Source: Leptothrix discophora
GTDB lineage: Bacteria; Pseudomonadota; Gammaproteobacteria; Burkholderiales; Burkholderiaceae_C
Length of the DNA stretch: 64,000 bases
NCBI RefSeq assembly: GCF_030705305.1
Contig: NZ_JAUZEE010000003.1
Span: 372,001-436,000, forward strand
Direction of reading: 5' to 3'
Both the position numbers and the translations under genes were made by a program. Below, one piece after another: positions 1 through 8,062 of the stretch (positions are counted from its first letter, which is position 1; every line of letters begins with the position of its first letter). Under the pieces are notes generated by a model, which did not search any database, had not been told where the DNA came from, and worked only from the letters and a program-made list of their open reading frames with translations.

Positions 1-566
1 ACGCGCGGGTCCCAGGTGTTGTAGCCAGGGAAGGTCGTGTCGTGCGTCAGGCCGTTGAACATCATCGACGCGGAGCGAGTGGCCGGGCGGCTGAAGCCGT
101 TCGGCGGCACCGGCGCTTCGACCACGCCCGGCTCGGGGATCTCGGGCACCAGCGGCTCGACTTCCGCGAACGGGTCATTGCCCGGCGTGCCCGGCGCGTC
201 CACGCACAGCAGGTTGGTGAAGTTGACCTCGAGCTTGTCGCCGATGTTGCCGCGCAGCACCAGCGGACGGGGCCGCTTGCCCTCGCGCAGCGCGACCCGG
301 CAGGGCTTGGCGCTGGCGCCCGGCTGGTCCAGCGTCAGGCCGGTGTCGAGGTCGACCACGTCGCGCTTGAGCGCGTAGATCATCCCGTAGGGATTGAAGG
401 AACCGAAGCGGTTGTAGACGATGGACTGGTCGAGTGCGACCACGTCCGCCACCACCGTGCCGGCCGGGCGGGCCGACGCGACGGCGGGCCAGGCCAGGCT
501 CAAGGCCGCCGCGAGAGCGCCCAGCGCGCCGGGCCCGACCTTGCGAACGATGCGAAATTGATTCAC
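1..566 (-). CDS. Multicopper oxidase, MnxG/MofA-like, N-terminal part (runs off the window edge)
   Basis: The first 188 residues are visible; the gene continues beyond base 1. The start is GTG at 566, because no in-frame ATG lies near it; an AGGGGTG-like ribosome site sits just upstream. A signal peptide (residues about 1-33, ending near ASA-RPA) is followed by a cupredoxin-like stretch: ALDQSIVYNRFGSFNPYGMI, then KRPRPLVLRGNIGDKLEVNFTNLL. That pattern is typical of the N-terminus of very large multicopper oxidases such as those tied to manganese oxidation in Leptothrix and Bacillus. The copper ligands lie outside the window, so copper binding and substrate are inferred. It is divergent from a unit encoding a SCO copper chaperone and a cytochrome c, which fits an exported copper enzyme. 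Confidence 0.7.
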   Translation of the reverse strand, partial: MNQFRIVRKVGPGALGALAAALSLAWPAVASARPAGTVVADVVALDQSIVYNRFGSFNPYGMIYALKRDVVDLDTGLTLDQPGASAKPCRVALREGKRPRPLVLRGNIGDKLEVNFTNLLCVDAPGTPGNDPFAEVEPLVPEIPEPGVVEAPVPPNGFSRPATRSASMMFNGLTHDTTFPGYNTWDPR

Positions 567-824
567 GGAGTCACCCCTGTTGGATACAGCTGTTTGCTTG
601 TCGGGTCGATGGATCGGGCGAAATCGCCCAGGAGGGATACCCATCTCCCTGGTCTGGATTCAGTATCACTTAAGGCTGGTAGCTTGCGAACAGCCCTCCC
701 CGAGGATGAGTGGACAAGTCCTGCAACACTTCACACCTTCAGAACGGTCGTCGCGCAGATGCCCCGACCCGTACACCGCCGAACGCCCGGCGGCCTGGCA
801 GACAAACGGTGAACGATTCGACAA

Positions 825-838
825 ATCAAGGACTTGAC
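825..838. promoter_or_regulatory. Operator-like palindrome, copy 1 (ATCAAG-GA-CTTGAC)
   Basis: Six-base arms are separated by two bases; five of six pairs match. The same motif with a perfect match lies at 6392-6405 in the other large intergenic region of this cluster. In both places a CGATTCG heptamer lies a few bases away. This suggests a shared dimeric regulator; which one is unknown. Confidence 0.4.
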
Positions 839-998
839 TCCCCAAGAAGGACCAATCCGTGACACAGGCACCGCCTTGCCGGATGGACATCCGACGGTGC
901 TGATGGGCAACATCGGCACCCGTCACTTTCCGCAGAACCCCCGCCGGACTTATTTCGGCCTTCAGACTCATCCATGAATCGCGTCGTCAGCTGGTTCC

Positions 999-1012
999 GT
1001 GACTTCAGTCAC
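999..1012. promoter_or_regulatory. Perfect palindrome GTGACT-TC-AGTCAC
   Basis: Perfect six-base arms have the same two-base TC spacer as the palindrome at 6392. It lies between two possible start codons (974 and 1079) of the propeller gene. This is more natural if translation begins at 1079 and the palindrome is a control site. Confidence 0.35.
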
Positions 1013-1078
1013 GCTTCAACAAACCCCCAAACGGGTCCCGTGGCCCTTGCAACCGAAGGTGACCGGGCGCAAGCAGGC

Positions 1079-3127
1079 ATGTCGCGCCGCGGCTGGGCAC
1101 TCGCACTGGCCGGGATCGGCGCGCTGTCGGCCGCGCAGGCCGGCGACCGGCTGCCGCTGGTGCAGCAGCACACCCAGGCCGGCGTGAAGGCCGAGCTGAC
1201 GCTGAGCGCGCCCGGTGCCACCGCGGTCCCGCTGGGCCAGCCGCTGTCGCTGACGCTGCGCCTGACCGACGAGCTGAGCGGCACGCCGCTGCGTGGCCTG
1301 CGTCCCCGCATGTGGATGAGCCGGCAAGGCGGCGACCAGGCCGAGCCCTGCAACACGCAGATCCGCCGCTTCGCCAGCGGCCGGCTGGCCCAGCGGGCCG
1401 ACCGCGACCTCAACAGCTTCCAGCTGCTGACGCTCAATGCCGATGCGTCGATCTCGGTCATCAACCCGCTGCTGCAACTCAACAACACCAAGCTGGAGGC
1501 GCTGATCCGCCTGCCCGGCGTCGGCACCGACTGGGTCCATGCGCGCGGCCTCGACCGCCTGTTCGTGACGCTGGCCGACCGCGCCGAGCTGGCCGTCGTC
1601 GACCTGGCCAACAACAAGCTGATCAAGACCATCTCCCTGGGCGAGGGCAAGCCGCGCCGGCTGGTGATCAGCCCGGACGAGCGCACCGTCTGGGTCGCGC
1701 TGGACGACAGCGACAAGCTGGTCGGCGTGGATGTGGCCGCGCTGGAAAAGCGCCAGGAGCTGACCATCGGCGACGGCGCGCATGCGCTGGCCATCAGCGA
1801 GGACGGCCGGCGGCTGGTCGCCACCAGCAGCGCATCCAACCAGGTCACGCTGGTCGATGCGCAGGCCGCCCGGGTGATCGCCCGGGTGCCGGTGAGCGGC
1901 ACGCCGCTGGCGGTCACGCACAGCGCGCTGGCGCGGCGGGCCTACATCGGCAGCCTCAATGCGCCGCTGCTGACCGTCATCGACCTGGAGGACGGCAAGC
2001 CGCTCGCCCGCATCGCCCTGCCCCAGCCCGTCAGCGCCGTGCGCGCCGACCCGTCCGGCCGCCACGTGCTGGCCGTTCACACCGCCAGCAGCACGCTGAT
2101 GGCGGTCGATGCCGCGAACAGCCGGCTGGTCGCCCAGGGCCAGGTCGTGGCCCAGCCCGACCAGATCGTCTATTCCCAGCGCTTCGCCTTCATCCGCGGC
2201 CTGGGCAGCAGCAGCGTGCAGATGGTCGAGCTGCGCGCGCTCGACGAGGGCCGGCTGGCCCTCAACGAACTGCCGGTGTTCCAGAAGACGCCCGCCAGCC
2301 TGCCCGAGCACATCGGACCGGCCGACCTGATGGCGCCCTCGCCCGAGCCCGGCTCGATGCTGCTCGGCAGCGCGCCCGATACCGCGCTGTACTACTACAC
2401 CGAGGGGATGATGGCGCCGCAAGGCACCTACGCCACCTACAGCCGCGCCGCACGCGCGCTCAAGGTGGTCGACCGCAGCCTCAAGGAGACCGAGCCGGGC
2501 GTCTACTCCGGCGTGGTCCGGCTCGATCGGGGTGGCCTCTACAGCCTGCCCACGCTGCTCGAACAGCCGCGCCTGACCCAGTGCTGGGCCCTCAACGTCG
2601 ACGACACCGGCGCGACCGCCGACGGCCGCCGCATCGACGTCACCTGGCAGCTCGGCGAACAGACCTACACCGGCAGCTCGGCCCGCGTGGCCAGCCAGAC
2701 CCTGCCAGGCAGCAGCCGCGACACGGCCCGGCCCGGCCAGGCCCCGCGCGCCGAGATGCGCGCCGGCGAAGCGGGCGAACTGCTGATCCGCCTGAAGGAC
2801 GGCCAGACCGGCCAGCCGCTGACCGGCATCACCGACCTGCAGGCGATGGCGCTGGAGCGTCCCGGCCTGTCGCAGCAGCGCCTGTTCGCGCAGGAGCGCG
2901 AGCCCGGCAGCGGCGTCTATGTCGTGCGGCAGAAGTTCCCGCGCGCCGGCGTCTGGCGCGTGATGGTGCAGTCGCGCAGCCTGGGCCTGACCTTCGACCG
3001 CTCGCCGCTGCTGGACATCGGCGTGCGCGGGCCCGAGGTGACCCGGGCCGCACCGGATGCCGCGCCCGACGCACGGCCAGACACCCGACCCGATATGCCA
3101 CCGAAAACCGGTGCCGCATCGAACTGA
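1079..3127 (+). CDS. Secreted YncE-like beta-propeller protein of the oxidase cluster
   Basis: About 682 residues from ATG 1079. I chose this start because a clean signal peptide (MSRRGWALALAGIGALSAAQA-GD) begins there; an in-frame ATG at 974 would add 35 residues in front of it. An Ig-like N-terminal part is followed by repeated propeller blades (for example RLFVTLADRAELAVVDLANN and GRRLVATSSASNQVTLVDAQ), resembling YncE and cytochrome-d1-type domains. The C-terminal part is again Ig-like. No CxxCH haem motif is seen. Function is unknown; position suggests an extracytoplasmic partner or scaffold of the oxidase. Its stop is 104 bases before the SCO gene. Confidence 0.75.
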   Translation: MSRRGWALALAGIGALSAAQAGDRLPLVQQHTQAGVKAELTLSAPGATAVPLGQPLSLTLRLTDELSGTPLRGLRPRMWMSRQGGDQAEPCNTQIRRFASGRLAQRADRDLNSFQLLTLNADASISVINPLLQLNNTKLEALIRLPGVGTDWVHARGLDRLFVTLADRAELAVVDLANNKLIKTISLGEGKPRRLVISPDERTVWVALDDSDKLVGVDVAALEKRQELTIGDGAHALAISEDGRRLVATSSASNQVTLVDAQAARVIARVPVSGTPLAVTHSALARRAYIGSLNAPLLTVIDLEDGKPLARIALPQPVSAVRADPSGRHVLAVHTASSTLMAVDAANSRLVAQGQVVAQPDQIVYSQRFAFIRGLGSSSVQMVELRALDEGRLALNELPVFQKTPASLPEHIGPADLMAPSPEPGSMLLGSAPDTALYYYTEGMMAPQGTYATYSRAARALKVVDRSLKETEPGVYSGVVRLDRGGLYSLPTLLEQPRLTQCWALNVDDTGATADGRRIDVTWQLGEQTYTGSSARVASQTLPGSSRDTARPGQAPRAEMRAGEAGELLIRLKDGQTGQPLTGITDLQAMALERPGLSQQRLFAQEREPGSGVYVVRQKFPRAGVWRVMVQSRSLGLTFDRSPLLDIGVRGPEVTRAAPDAAPDARPDTRPDMPPKTGAASN

Positions 3128-3231
3128 TGCAGGTCAGCCCCGAAGCGAAGATCCTCGTCCTTGCGTTTTCCTGCGGAACCCCGGGCCTGCGCCCGACTCC
3201 GACCGCTCCCATCGACCGCCTGGCCCCCCGC

Positions 3232-4482
3232 ATGACCCGATTCCGACACCTGACCCGCGCGCTGCGCCTCGCCCTGGGCAGCGCCCTGCTGCTCGGTGGC
3301 GTGGCCGCGCTGGCCGCTCCCCCTTCCTCACCGACGCCCGCCACGACACCCGCCACGACGCCTGCCCCGAAGCCCGCCACCGCGCTGCAGGCCGGCATCG
3401 CCGACAGCGACGGTCTGCGCGTGCGGCTGCCCGACGTCGAGGTGCTGGACCAGGACGGCCGCAAGCGCCGCTTCGCGCGCGACCTGGTGGCCGGCAAGCG
3501 CGTCGCGATCAACTTCATCTTCACGTCCTGCACGACGATCTGCTCGCCCCTGAGCGCGACCTTCAAGGCGATGGACGAGGAACTGCGCCGCCGCGCCGGA
3601 CCGGATGTCCACTTCATCTCGGTCAGCGTCGACCCGCTGACCGACACGCCCGAGGAACTGCGCAAGTTCGGCCGCAAGTTCGAGGCCGGCGCCAACTGGA
3701 CCTTCGTGACCGGCACGCGCACCTCGATCGACGCCATCCTGAAGGCCTTCGACGTCGGCAGCGGCAGCCCCGAGGACCACTCGCCGATGGTCTGGCTGGG
3801 CCATGAGCCGAGCCAGCGCTGGGTCCGCACCTATGGCCTGGCCTCGCCGAAGCTGCTGGTCGACCGGCTGGCCAGCCTGGACAAGCCCGCACCGAAGGCG
3901 GCCGCCGGCGGCGCACCCGAGCCCGATGCCGCCGCGCTGGCCCAGATGCGCCAGATGGCCAGCCAGGCCGCCGGCCGCGCCGGCGTGCAGCAGGCCGCGC
4001 CCGGCACGCGCGGCGCCGAGTACTTCACCAACCTGCCGCTGGTCACCCAGGACCGCCCGAAGGTGCGCTTCTACGACGACCTGATCCGCGACCGGGTGGT
4101 GCTGATCACCTCGTTCTATGCCAGCTGCAAGGACGTCTGCTCGCCCGTCACCCACAACCTCGCCAAGGTGCAGGAGCTGCTGGCCGAGGACATCAAGACA
4201 CCGGTCAGGCTGGTGTCGATCACCACCGACACCGGCTTCGACACGCCGGAGGTGCTGCGCGAGTACGCCCAGCGCCACAACGCCCGGCCGGGCTGGTCCT
4301 TCGTCACCGGCAAGAAGGAGAACGTCGACTGGGTGCTGCACAAGCTGGGCCTCTACAACGAGAAGCCGGAGCAGCACACCGCCATCCTGTGGGTCGGCAA
4401 CGACCGCACCGGCGCCTGGCTCAAGCTGCACGCGCTGGCGCCGCCGGAGACCATCGTCGCGGCCGTGCGCAAGGTGCTGTGA
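3232..4482 (+). CDS. Tandem double-domain SCO1/SenC copper chaperone
   Basis: 416 residues, about twice the usual SCO length. A signal peptide or anchor (residues 1-30) is followed by two complete thioredoxin-fold SCO domains. Domain 1 has CxxxC at C100/C104 (FTSCTTICSP) and a metal-binding His at about 183 (EDHSP). Domain 2 has CxxxC at C299/C303 (YASCKDVCSP) and His at about 382 (EQHTAI). An Ala/Pro-rich linker joins them. SCO proteins deliver copper to oxidases in the periplasm; here the likely client is the neighbouring multicopper oxidase. The stop overlaps the next start (TGATG), so the two are translationally coupled. Confidence 0.88.
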   Translation: MTRFRHLTRALRLALGSALLLGGVAALAAPPSSPTPATTPATTPAPKPATALQAGIADSDGLRVRLPDVEVLDQDGRKRRFARDLVAGKRVAINFIFTSCTTICSPLSATFKAMDEELRRRAGPDVHFISVSVDPLTDTPEELRKFGRKFEAGANWTFVTGTRTSIDAILKAFDVGSGSPEDHSPMVWLGHEPSQRWVRTYGLASPKLLVDRLASLDKPAPKAAAGGAPEPDAAALAQMRQMASQAAGRAGVQQAAPGTRGAEYFTNLPLVTQDRPKVRFYDDLIRDRVVLITSFYASCKDVCSPVTHNLAKVQELLAEDIKTPVRLVSITTDTGFDTPEVLREYAQRHNARPGWSFVTGKKENVDWVLHKLGLYNEKPEQHTAILWVGNDRTGAWLKLHALAPPETIVAAVRKVL

Positions 4483-6152
4483 TGGCGCGGCACGCCTGGC
4501 GCGGCGGCCTGCTCGCAGCTGCGGTGCTGCCCGTGATGCTGGCATCGACCGGCGCGACGCAGGCCCAGGATGTGGCAGCCCCTGCCGATCCCAGCGAGCA
4601 GGCTCGCCGGGCCGGTCGCAGCCTCTTCCTCGAAGGCCGCAACCGCCACGGCGAGGCGGTCCAGGCCAGCGTCGGCTCGGGGGTTGCGCTGCAGGGTGAG
4701 GCGGTGGCCTGCGCCCGCTGCCATGGCCCGGAAGGCGCAGGCAACCGCGAAGGCGGCCTGACCGCGCCGGCGCTCGACTGGAACTCGCTCAGCCAGGCCC
4801 GCAGCGCCAGCCCCGGCCTGCTGCCGCGCAGCCGCTACGACGACGTCGCGCTGCTGCGCGCGCTGCGCCAGGGCGTCGACGCGGACGGCCGGCCGCTGTC
4901 CTCGGCCATGCCGCGCTTCACGCTCGGCCCGCGCGACGAGGCCGACCTGCTGACTTACCTGCGTGGACTGGGCCGGTTGACCGACCTCGATCCCGGCCTG
5001 TCGCCGCAGCGCATCACGATCGGCGGCGTGCTGCCGCTCAGTGGCCCGCTGGCGGCCGCCGGGCGGGCAGCCGACGCGGCCATCCGGTCCTGCTTCGCGC
5101 AGGCCAACCGCGACGGCGGCATCTTCGGCCGACAGATCGACTGGCAGCCGCTGGATGCGCAGGCCGTCGCGCCGACCGAGATCGCCCGGGTCCTGCGCGA
5201 GCAAACCTTCGCCGCGGTCGCGCCCTGGTGGGCCGACCTGGGCAGCCAGGCGCTGGCCGAACGGCTCGCCGGCCTGCCGCTGATCGGTCCGCTGGGCGCG
5301 GCCACCGAACTCGAACAACCCCAGCCGACGCTGTTCGCCGTCGCCCCGCAGCTGAGCCATCAGGTGCGCAACCTGGTCGACGCGGTCGCCCTGGGCGAAC
5401 TGGCCGATCAGCCCTCGGTCAAGCGACCGGAACAGGCCCGTCTGGCCGTCATCGCCAGCCCCGCCCGCCACCACCGCGCCGCGCTGCTGAGCAGCCAGCG
5501 CCAGGCCCAGAACCATCCGAACCTGAGCCTGTCGGTCTGGCAGCCCAAGCTGGGCCAGTCCGATGCCGCCCAGCTGGCCGACGCGCAACGCTGGCTGGCC
5601 AGCCTGCCGCCGCAGGACGCCGTGCTGGTGCTGGCCGCGCCGGCCTGGCTGCGCACCATCACCCAATCGGGCCTTGCGGGAGGACCGAATGGGGCTGCCG
5701 TCCGAGGCTTGACAGCCACGGCCCGGACACCGTTTGTCCTGGGTGCCTTCGCCGAACAGGGCCAGGCGGTGATGGACTGGCCGGCCGCCCTGCGGCTGGC
5801 GCTGCGCCTGAGCCACACGGTGCCCGAGGATGCCCCGCCCGATCCCGGACCGTTGCGCCAGGCGCTGGCCGGGGTCGGTGCCGACCTGACCCATCCCGCC
5901 GTGCAGAGCCTCGCCCACGCGGCCGCCTGCCTGACGGTCGAAGGGCTGCGGCGTGCCGGCCGCGAGCCCAGCCGCGCCCGACTGCGCCAGGCACTTGAAG
6001 AGGTGCGGGACTTCCGCACCGGCGTCATCGGGCCGCTGAACTACGCCCGCCAGAACCACGTCGGCAGCATGGGCAGTGCCGTCGTGCGGATCTCGGCGGA
6101 CGGCCAGCGGCTGGAAACCGTGCGGGAATGGCGCACGCCCCTGAGCCAATAG
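4482..6152 (+). CDS. Cytochrome c fused to a periplasmic ligand-binding (ABC-type) domain
   Basis: 556 residues. A signal peptide (about 1-28, TQAQD) precedes a class I cytochrome c domain with CARCH at C77/C80/H81 and a likely Met ligand at 143 (MPRF). From about residue 177 (ITIGGVLPLSGPLAAAGRAA) the protein continues as a branched-chain-amino-acid-type binding domain (Peripla_BP_6) to the C-terminus. No permease or ATPase gene is adjacent, so this is unlikely to be a transporter component. It may pair ligand sensing or docking with electron transfer. It overlaps the SCO gene by one base and ends the unit. Confidence 0.85.
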   Translation: MARHAWRGGLLAAAVLPVMLASTGATQAQDVAAPADPSEQARRAGRSLFLEGRNRHGEAVQASVGSGVALQGEAVACARCHGPEGAGNREGGLTAPALDWNSLSQARSASPGLLPRSRYDDVALLRALRQGVDADGRPLSSAMPRFTLGPRDEADLLTYLRGLGRLTDLDPGLSPQRITIGGVLPLSGPLAAAGRAADAAIRSCFAQANRDGGIFGRQIDWQPLDAQAVAPTEIARVLREQTFAAVAPWWADLGSQALAERLAGLPLIGPLGAATELEQPQPTLFAVAPQLSHQVRNLVDAVALGELADQPSVKRPEQARLAVIASPARHHRAALLSSQRQAQNHPNLSLSVWQPKLGQSDAAQLADAQRWLASLPPQDAVLVLAAPAWLRTITQSGLAGGPNGAAVRGLTATARTPFVLGAFAEQGQAVMDWPAALRLALRLSHTVPEDAPPDPGPLRQALAGVGADLTHPAVQSLAHAAACLTVEGLRRAGREPSRARLRQALEEVRDFRTGVIGPLNYARQNHVGSMGSAVVRISADGQRLETVREWRTPLSQ

Positions 6153-6180
6153 ATTCATCTACGGTTCAGTATCTGACGCA

Positions 6181-6199
6181 GCGACTTCAGAAAAGTCGC
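6181..6199. terminator. Stem-loop after the cytochrome fusion gene
   Basis: GCGACTT-CAGAA-AAGTCGC forms a perfect 7-bp stem 29 bases after the stop codon at 6152. No T-run follows, so termination is uncertain. Confidence 0.3.
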
Positions 6200-6391
6200 A
6201 TCGGGGCATCACCCCCCCAGCCCCAACTGGGAACTGCGTCACGCCAAGCTCGGAATGCAAACCTTTAAGCGTTGCTAAGGGCGATCGGCCTGAGGGATTC
6301 GGGCCGACACTTCATTTGTCTGAAGTCAACCTTCAGGGGCGCGCACCGTGGACTTTCCATCCGACGCCTTTCAAGCAACGCAACACGGTCG

Positions 6392-6405
6392 ATCAAGTCC
6401 TTGAT
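6392..6405. promoter_or_regulatory. Operator-like palindrome, copy 2 (ATCAAG-TC-CTTGAT)
   Basis: This is a perfect 6+2+6 palindrome 263 bases before the ATG at 6668. It matches the site at 825-838; together they extend to a shared AAATCAAGGACTTGA read on the opposite strand here. Confidence 0.4.
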
Positions 6406-6480
6406 TTTCAAGACGAATCGCCGATAACCCTGCGTGTCGAGATCGTCCGGTTCGAGGTTTGGTGATGTTCCCTGGGGCAA

Positions 6481-6502
6481 AACTGAACAATAACTGAACA
6501 AT
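6481..6502 (+). promoter_or_regulatory. Tandem 11-base direct repeat AACTGAACAAT x2
   Basis: Two perfect head-to-tail copies (6481-6491 and 6492-6502) put the CTGAACA half-sites one helical turn apart. That is the usual layout of OmpR/PhoB-family response-regulator sites. It lies about 165 bases before the ATG at 6668. Confidence 0.4.
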
Positions 6503-6667
6503 CTAGACCCCCCGGTTCAGGTTAAGGATCTTGAACCCAAGTGGGCCAACACCCGACACTGCATGCACTGAATCTGAAGCTTCACTGAAGCCAAATTGGG
6601 TCACCCAAAACCGACCCACCCCGCCGAGACCGACGCGACGCCTGCTCGCATCCAGAAGGGAACTCCG

Positions 6668-8044
6668 ATGAATTCCAGAAAACTTGCCGCAGCGATCTCA
6701 CTGATCCTCGGCGTGACGACCTCGCCGCTGATGGCGGCCGTCTGCAAGCCCAACGCGGCCACGCCGTTTTCCGCGTCCGCACCGGACCCGGTGAACGGTT
6801 TCCCGCGGGTGCTGGCCGACTCCGAAGGCGTGAGCCTCGTGCTCTGCAACGGCCTGTCCGACCCCGCCAACATCGGCGGCTGCTTCTTCGACCCGGTGAT
6901 CCCGGGCAACGCGTTCTCCGCCGACATCGGCTTCGGCGCCGAGGGCTTCTGGTTCCTGTCGGAGGCATCGTTCTCCGATCCCCAGGGCGCGGGCTACAAC
7001 GTGCTGCTGGTGATGGGCGCCGAGGCGGCCTTCATGACCGAAACACCGGTCAATGGCGAGCAGTTCCCGTTCACCCGGCTGCGCGTGCGCATCGATGCGC
7101 CGGTGGCCGGCATCTACACGCTGACCCACCCCTACGGCAGCAAGACCTGGACGGTGACCGCACCGGGTCGCCGCGCCATCAACGACACCAGCGACATCCA
7201 GTTGTTCGCCGCGCCCGACGTCGTGCTCAACGACGGTGACGTGCCGGCCCGCACCAACCAGGGCGTGGTCGGCCCGTGGCTGCGCTGGACCACCTCGGCG
7301 GCCGACGGGATGCTGCCCGGCGAGCGGGCCGCGCCCGCCGGGTTCCTGGGCGACGGCGCCACCCCGCACACGGTGGTCGGCAGCCCCTGCGGCACCAACT
7401 ACGCCGAACTGGTGGTCAAGCACCCGACCACCGGTGCCGAGATCACGCGCTTCCGCTCGAACCTGTTCACCGTGCAGGGCATGCAGGCGCCGGACACCGA
7501 GCGCATCACCCCGCTGGTGGTCGACAGTGCCTACTACGCGAAGAACGGCAACGAGGTGAAGGTGCATGTCTTCGCGACCGCACCCACGACCGCCCGCGTC
7601 AACGCGCAGGTCCTGGACGTGACGGACGCCCTCTCCACCGAAGTCGCCGCCGGCCCGCTCGCCAGCGACCGCACCGGCCGCTTCTACGCCACGTTGCCGG
7701 CCTCTTCCTCCGGCAACGTGCCCGAGGCGCTGGTGGTCCAGGCGGACAACTCGCCGGTCAGCCCGTCGCGGTCGCAGCGCCTGGCGCTGACCGACCTCGT
7801 CACCGTGACCGCCGCCAACGCGAGCTGCGCCAGCGGCACCAGCAACTGCACCGTCACCGTGTCGGCGCTGTCGAGCGACCCGGATGCCCAACTGACGCTG
7901 GACCTGGGCGGCAACCGCACGTCGACCCGCCTGTCCGGCACCGGCACGACCTTCTCCGTCACCGACCTGACCGCGCTGCCCGCCAGCGTCAAGGTCAGCT
8001 CGGACAAGAAGGGTTCCGCCAGCAAGCCGCTGACGATCAACTAA
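6668..8044 (+). CDS. Secreted protein of unknown function, paralogue 1
   Basis: 458 residues with a signal peptide (about 1-25, SPLMAA). AAGGGA lies 7-12 bases before the ATG. I do not recognise the family. The N-terminal 200 residues resemble the next gene product closely: GGCFFDPVIPGN, then FW-F-SEASF, then NGEQFPFTRLRVRI, GPWLRWTT and GDGATPHTV recur there in the same order. The C-terminal part is Ser/Thr-rich and Ig-like. It is 18 bases from the next gene, so the two are probably co-transcribed. Position behind the oxidase cluster suggests a cell-surface or secreted role. Confidence 0.75.
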   Translation: MNSRKLAAAISLILGVTTSPLMAAVCKPNAATPFSASAPDPVNGFPRVLADSEGVSLVLCNGLSDPANIGGCFFDPVIPGNAFSADIGFGAEGFWFLSEASFSDPQGAGYNVLLVMGAEAAFMTETPVNGEQFPFTRLRVRIDAPVAGIYTLTHPYGSKTWTVTAPGRRAINDTSDIQLFAAPDVVLNDGDVPARTNQGVVGPWLRWTTSAADGMLPGERAAPAGFLGDGATPHTVVGSPCGTNYAELVVKHPTTGAEITRFRSNLFTVQGMQAPDTERITPLVVDSAYYAKNGNEVKVHVFATAPTTARVNAQVLDVTDALSTEVAAGPLASDRTGRFYATLPASSSGNVPEALVVQADNSPVSPSRSQRLALTDLVTVTAANASCASGTSNCTVTVSALSSDPDAQLTLDLGGNRTSTRLSGTGTTFSVTDLTALPASVKVSSDKKGSASKPLTIN

Positions 8045-8062
8045 ACATCGCGAGACTCTGAC

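Larger units (their letters stand above)
567..1078. promoter_or_regulatory. Divergent control region between the oxidase gene and the propeller-SCO-cytochrome unit
   Basis: About 0.5 kb without a convincing gene lies between two divergent start codons. It is less GC-rich than its surroundings and holds two palindromes (825-838 and 999-1012), so it probably carries both promoters. No clear -35/-10 pair stands out. Small reading frames here have no ribosome site and no recognisable protein pattern. Confidence 0.5.
6153..6667. promoter_or_regulatory. 515-base regulatory region upstream of the paralogous secreted proteins
   Basis: No convincing gene lies here; a 78-codon minus-strand frame (6265-6501) lacks support. 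The region is AT-richer than its surroundings and rich in structure: a 7-bp stem-loop at 6181-6199, a perfect palindrome at 6392-6405, a tandem 11-base repeat at 6481-6502, and an inverted repeat GGTTCA/TGAACC around 6514-6537. It probably carries the promoter of the gene at 6668. Confidence 0.5.

Noticed and set aside
1-566. Naming the oxidase gene mofA or mnxG
   Set aside because: Only the first 188 residues are visible and the copper ligands are not, so the substrate and orthology cannot be settled.
42-812. Overlapping plus-strand frames across the oxidase start
   Set aside because: They run antisense to the oxidase gene and across its control region; no start signal and no recognisable domain.
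1016-2422. A 468-codon minus-strand frame opposite the propeller gene
   Set aside because: Same GC artefact: no ribosome site and composition unlike a real protein.
6265-6501. A 78-codon minus-strand frame in the regulatory region
   Set aside because: It reads somewhat like protein (DLDTQGYRRFVLKIKDLIDR) but has no ribosome site, no known family, and overlaps the shared palindrome. I treat it as control DNA.
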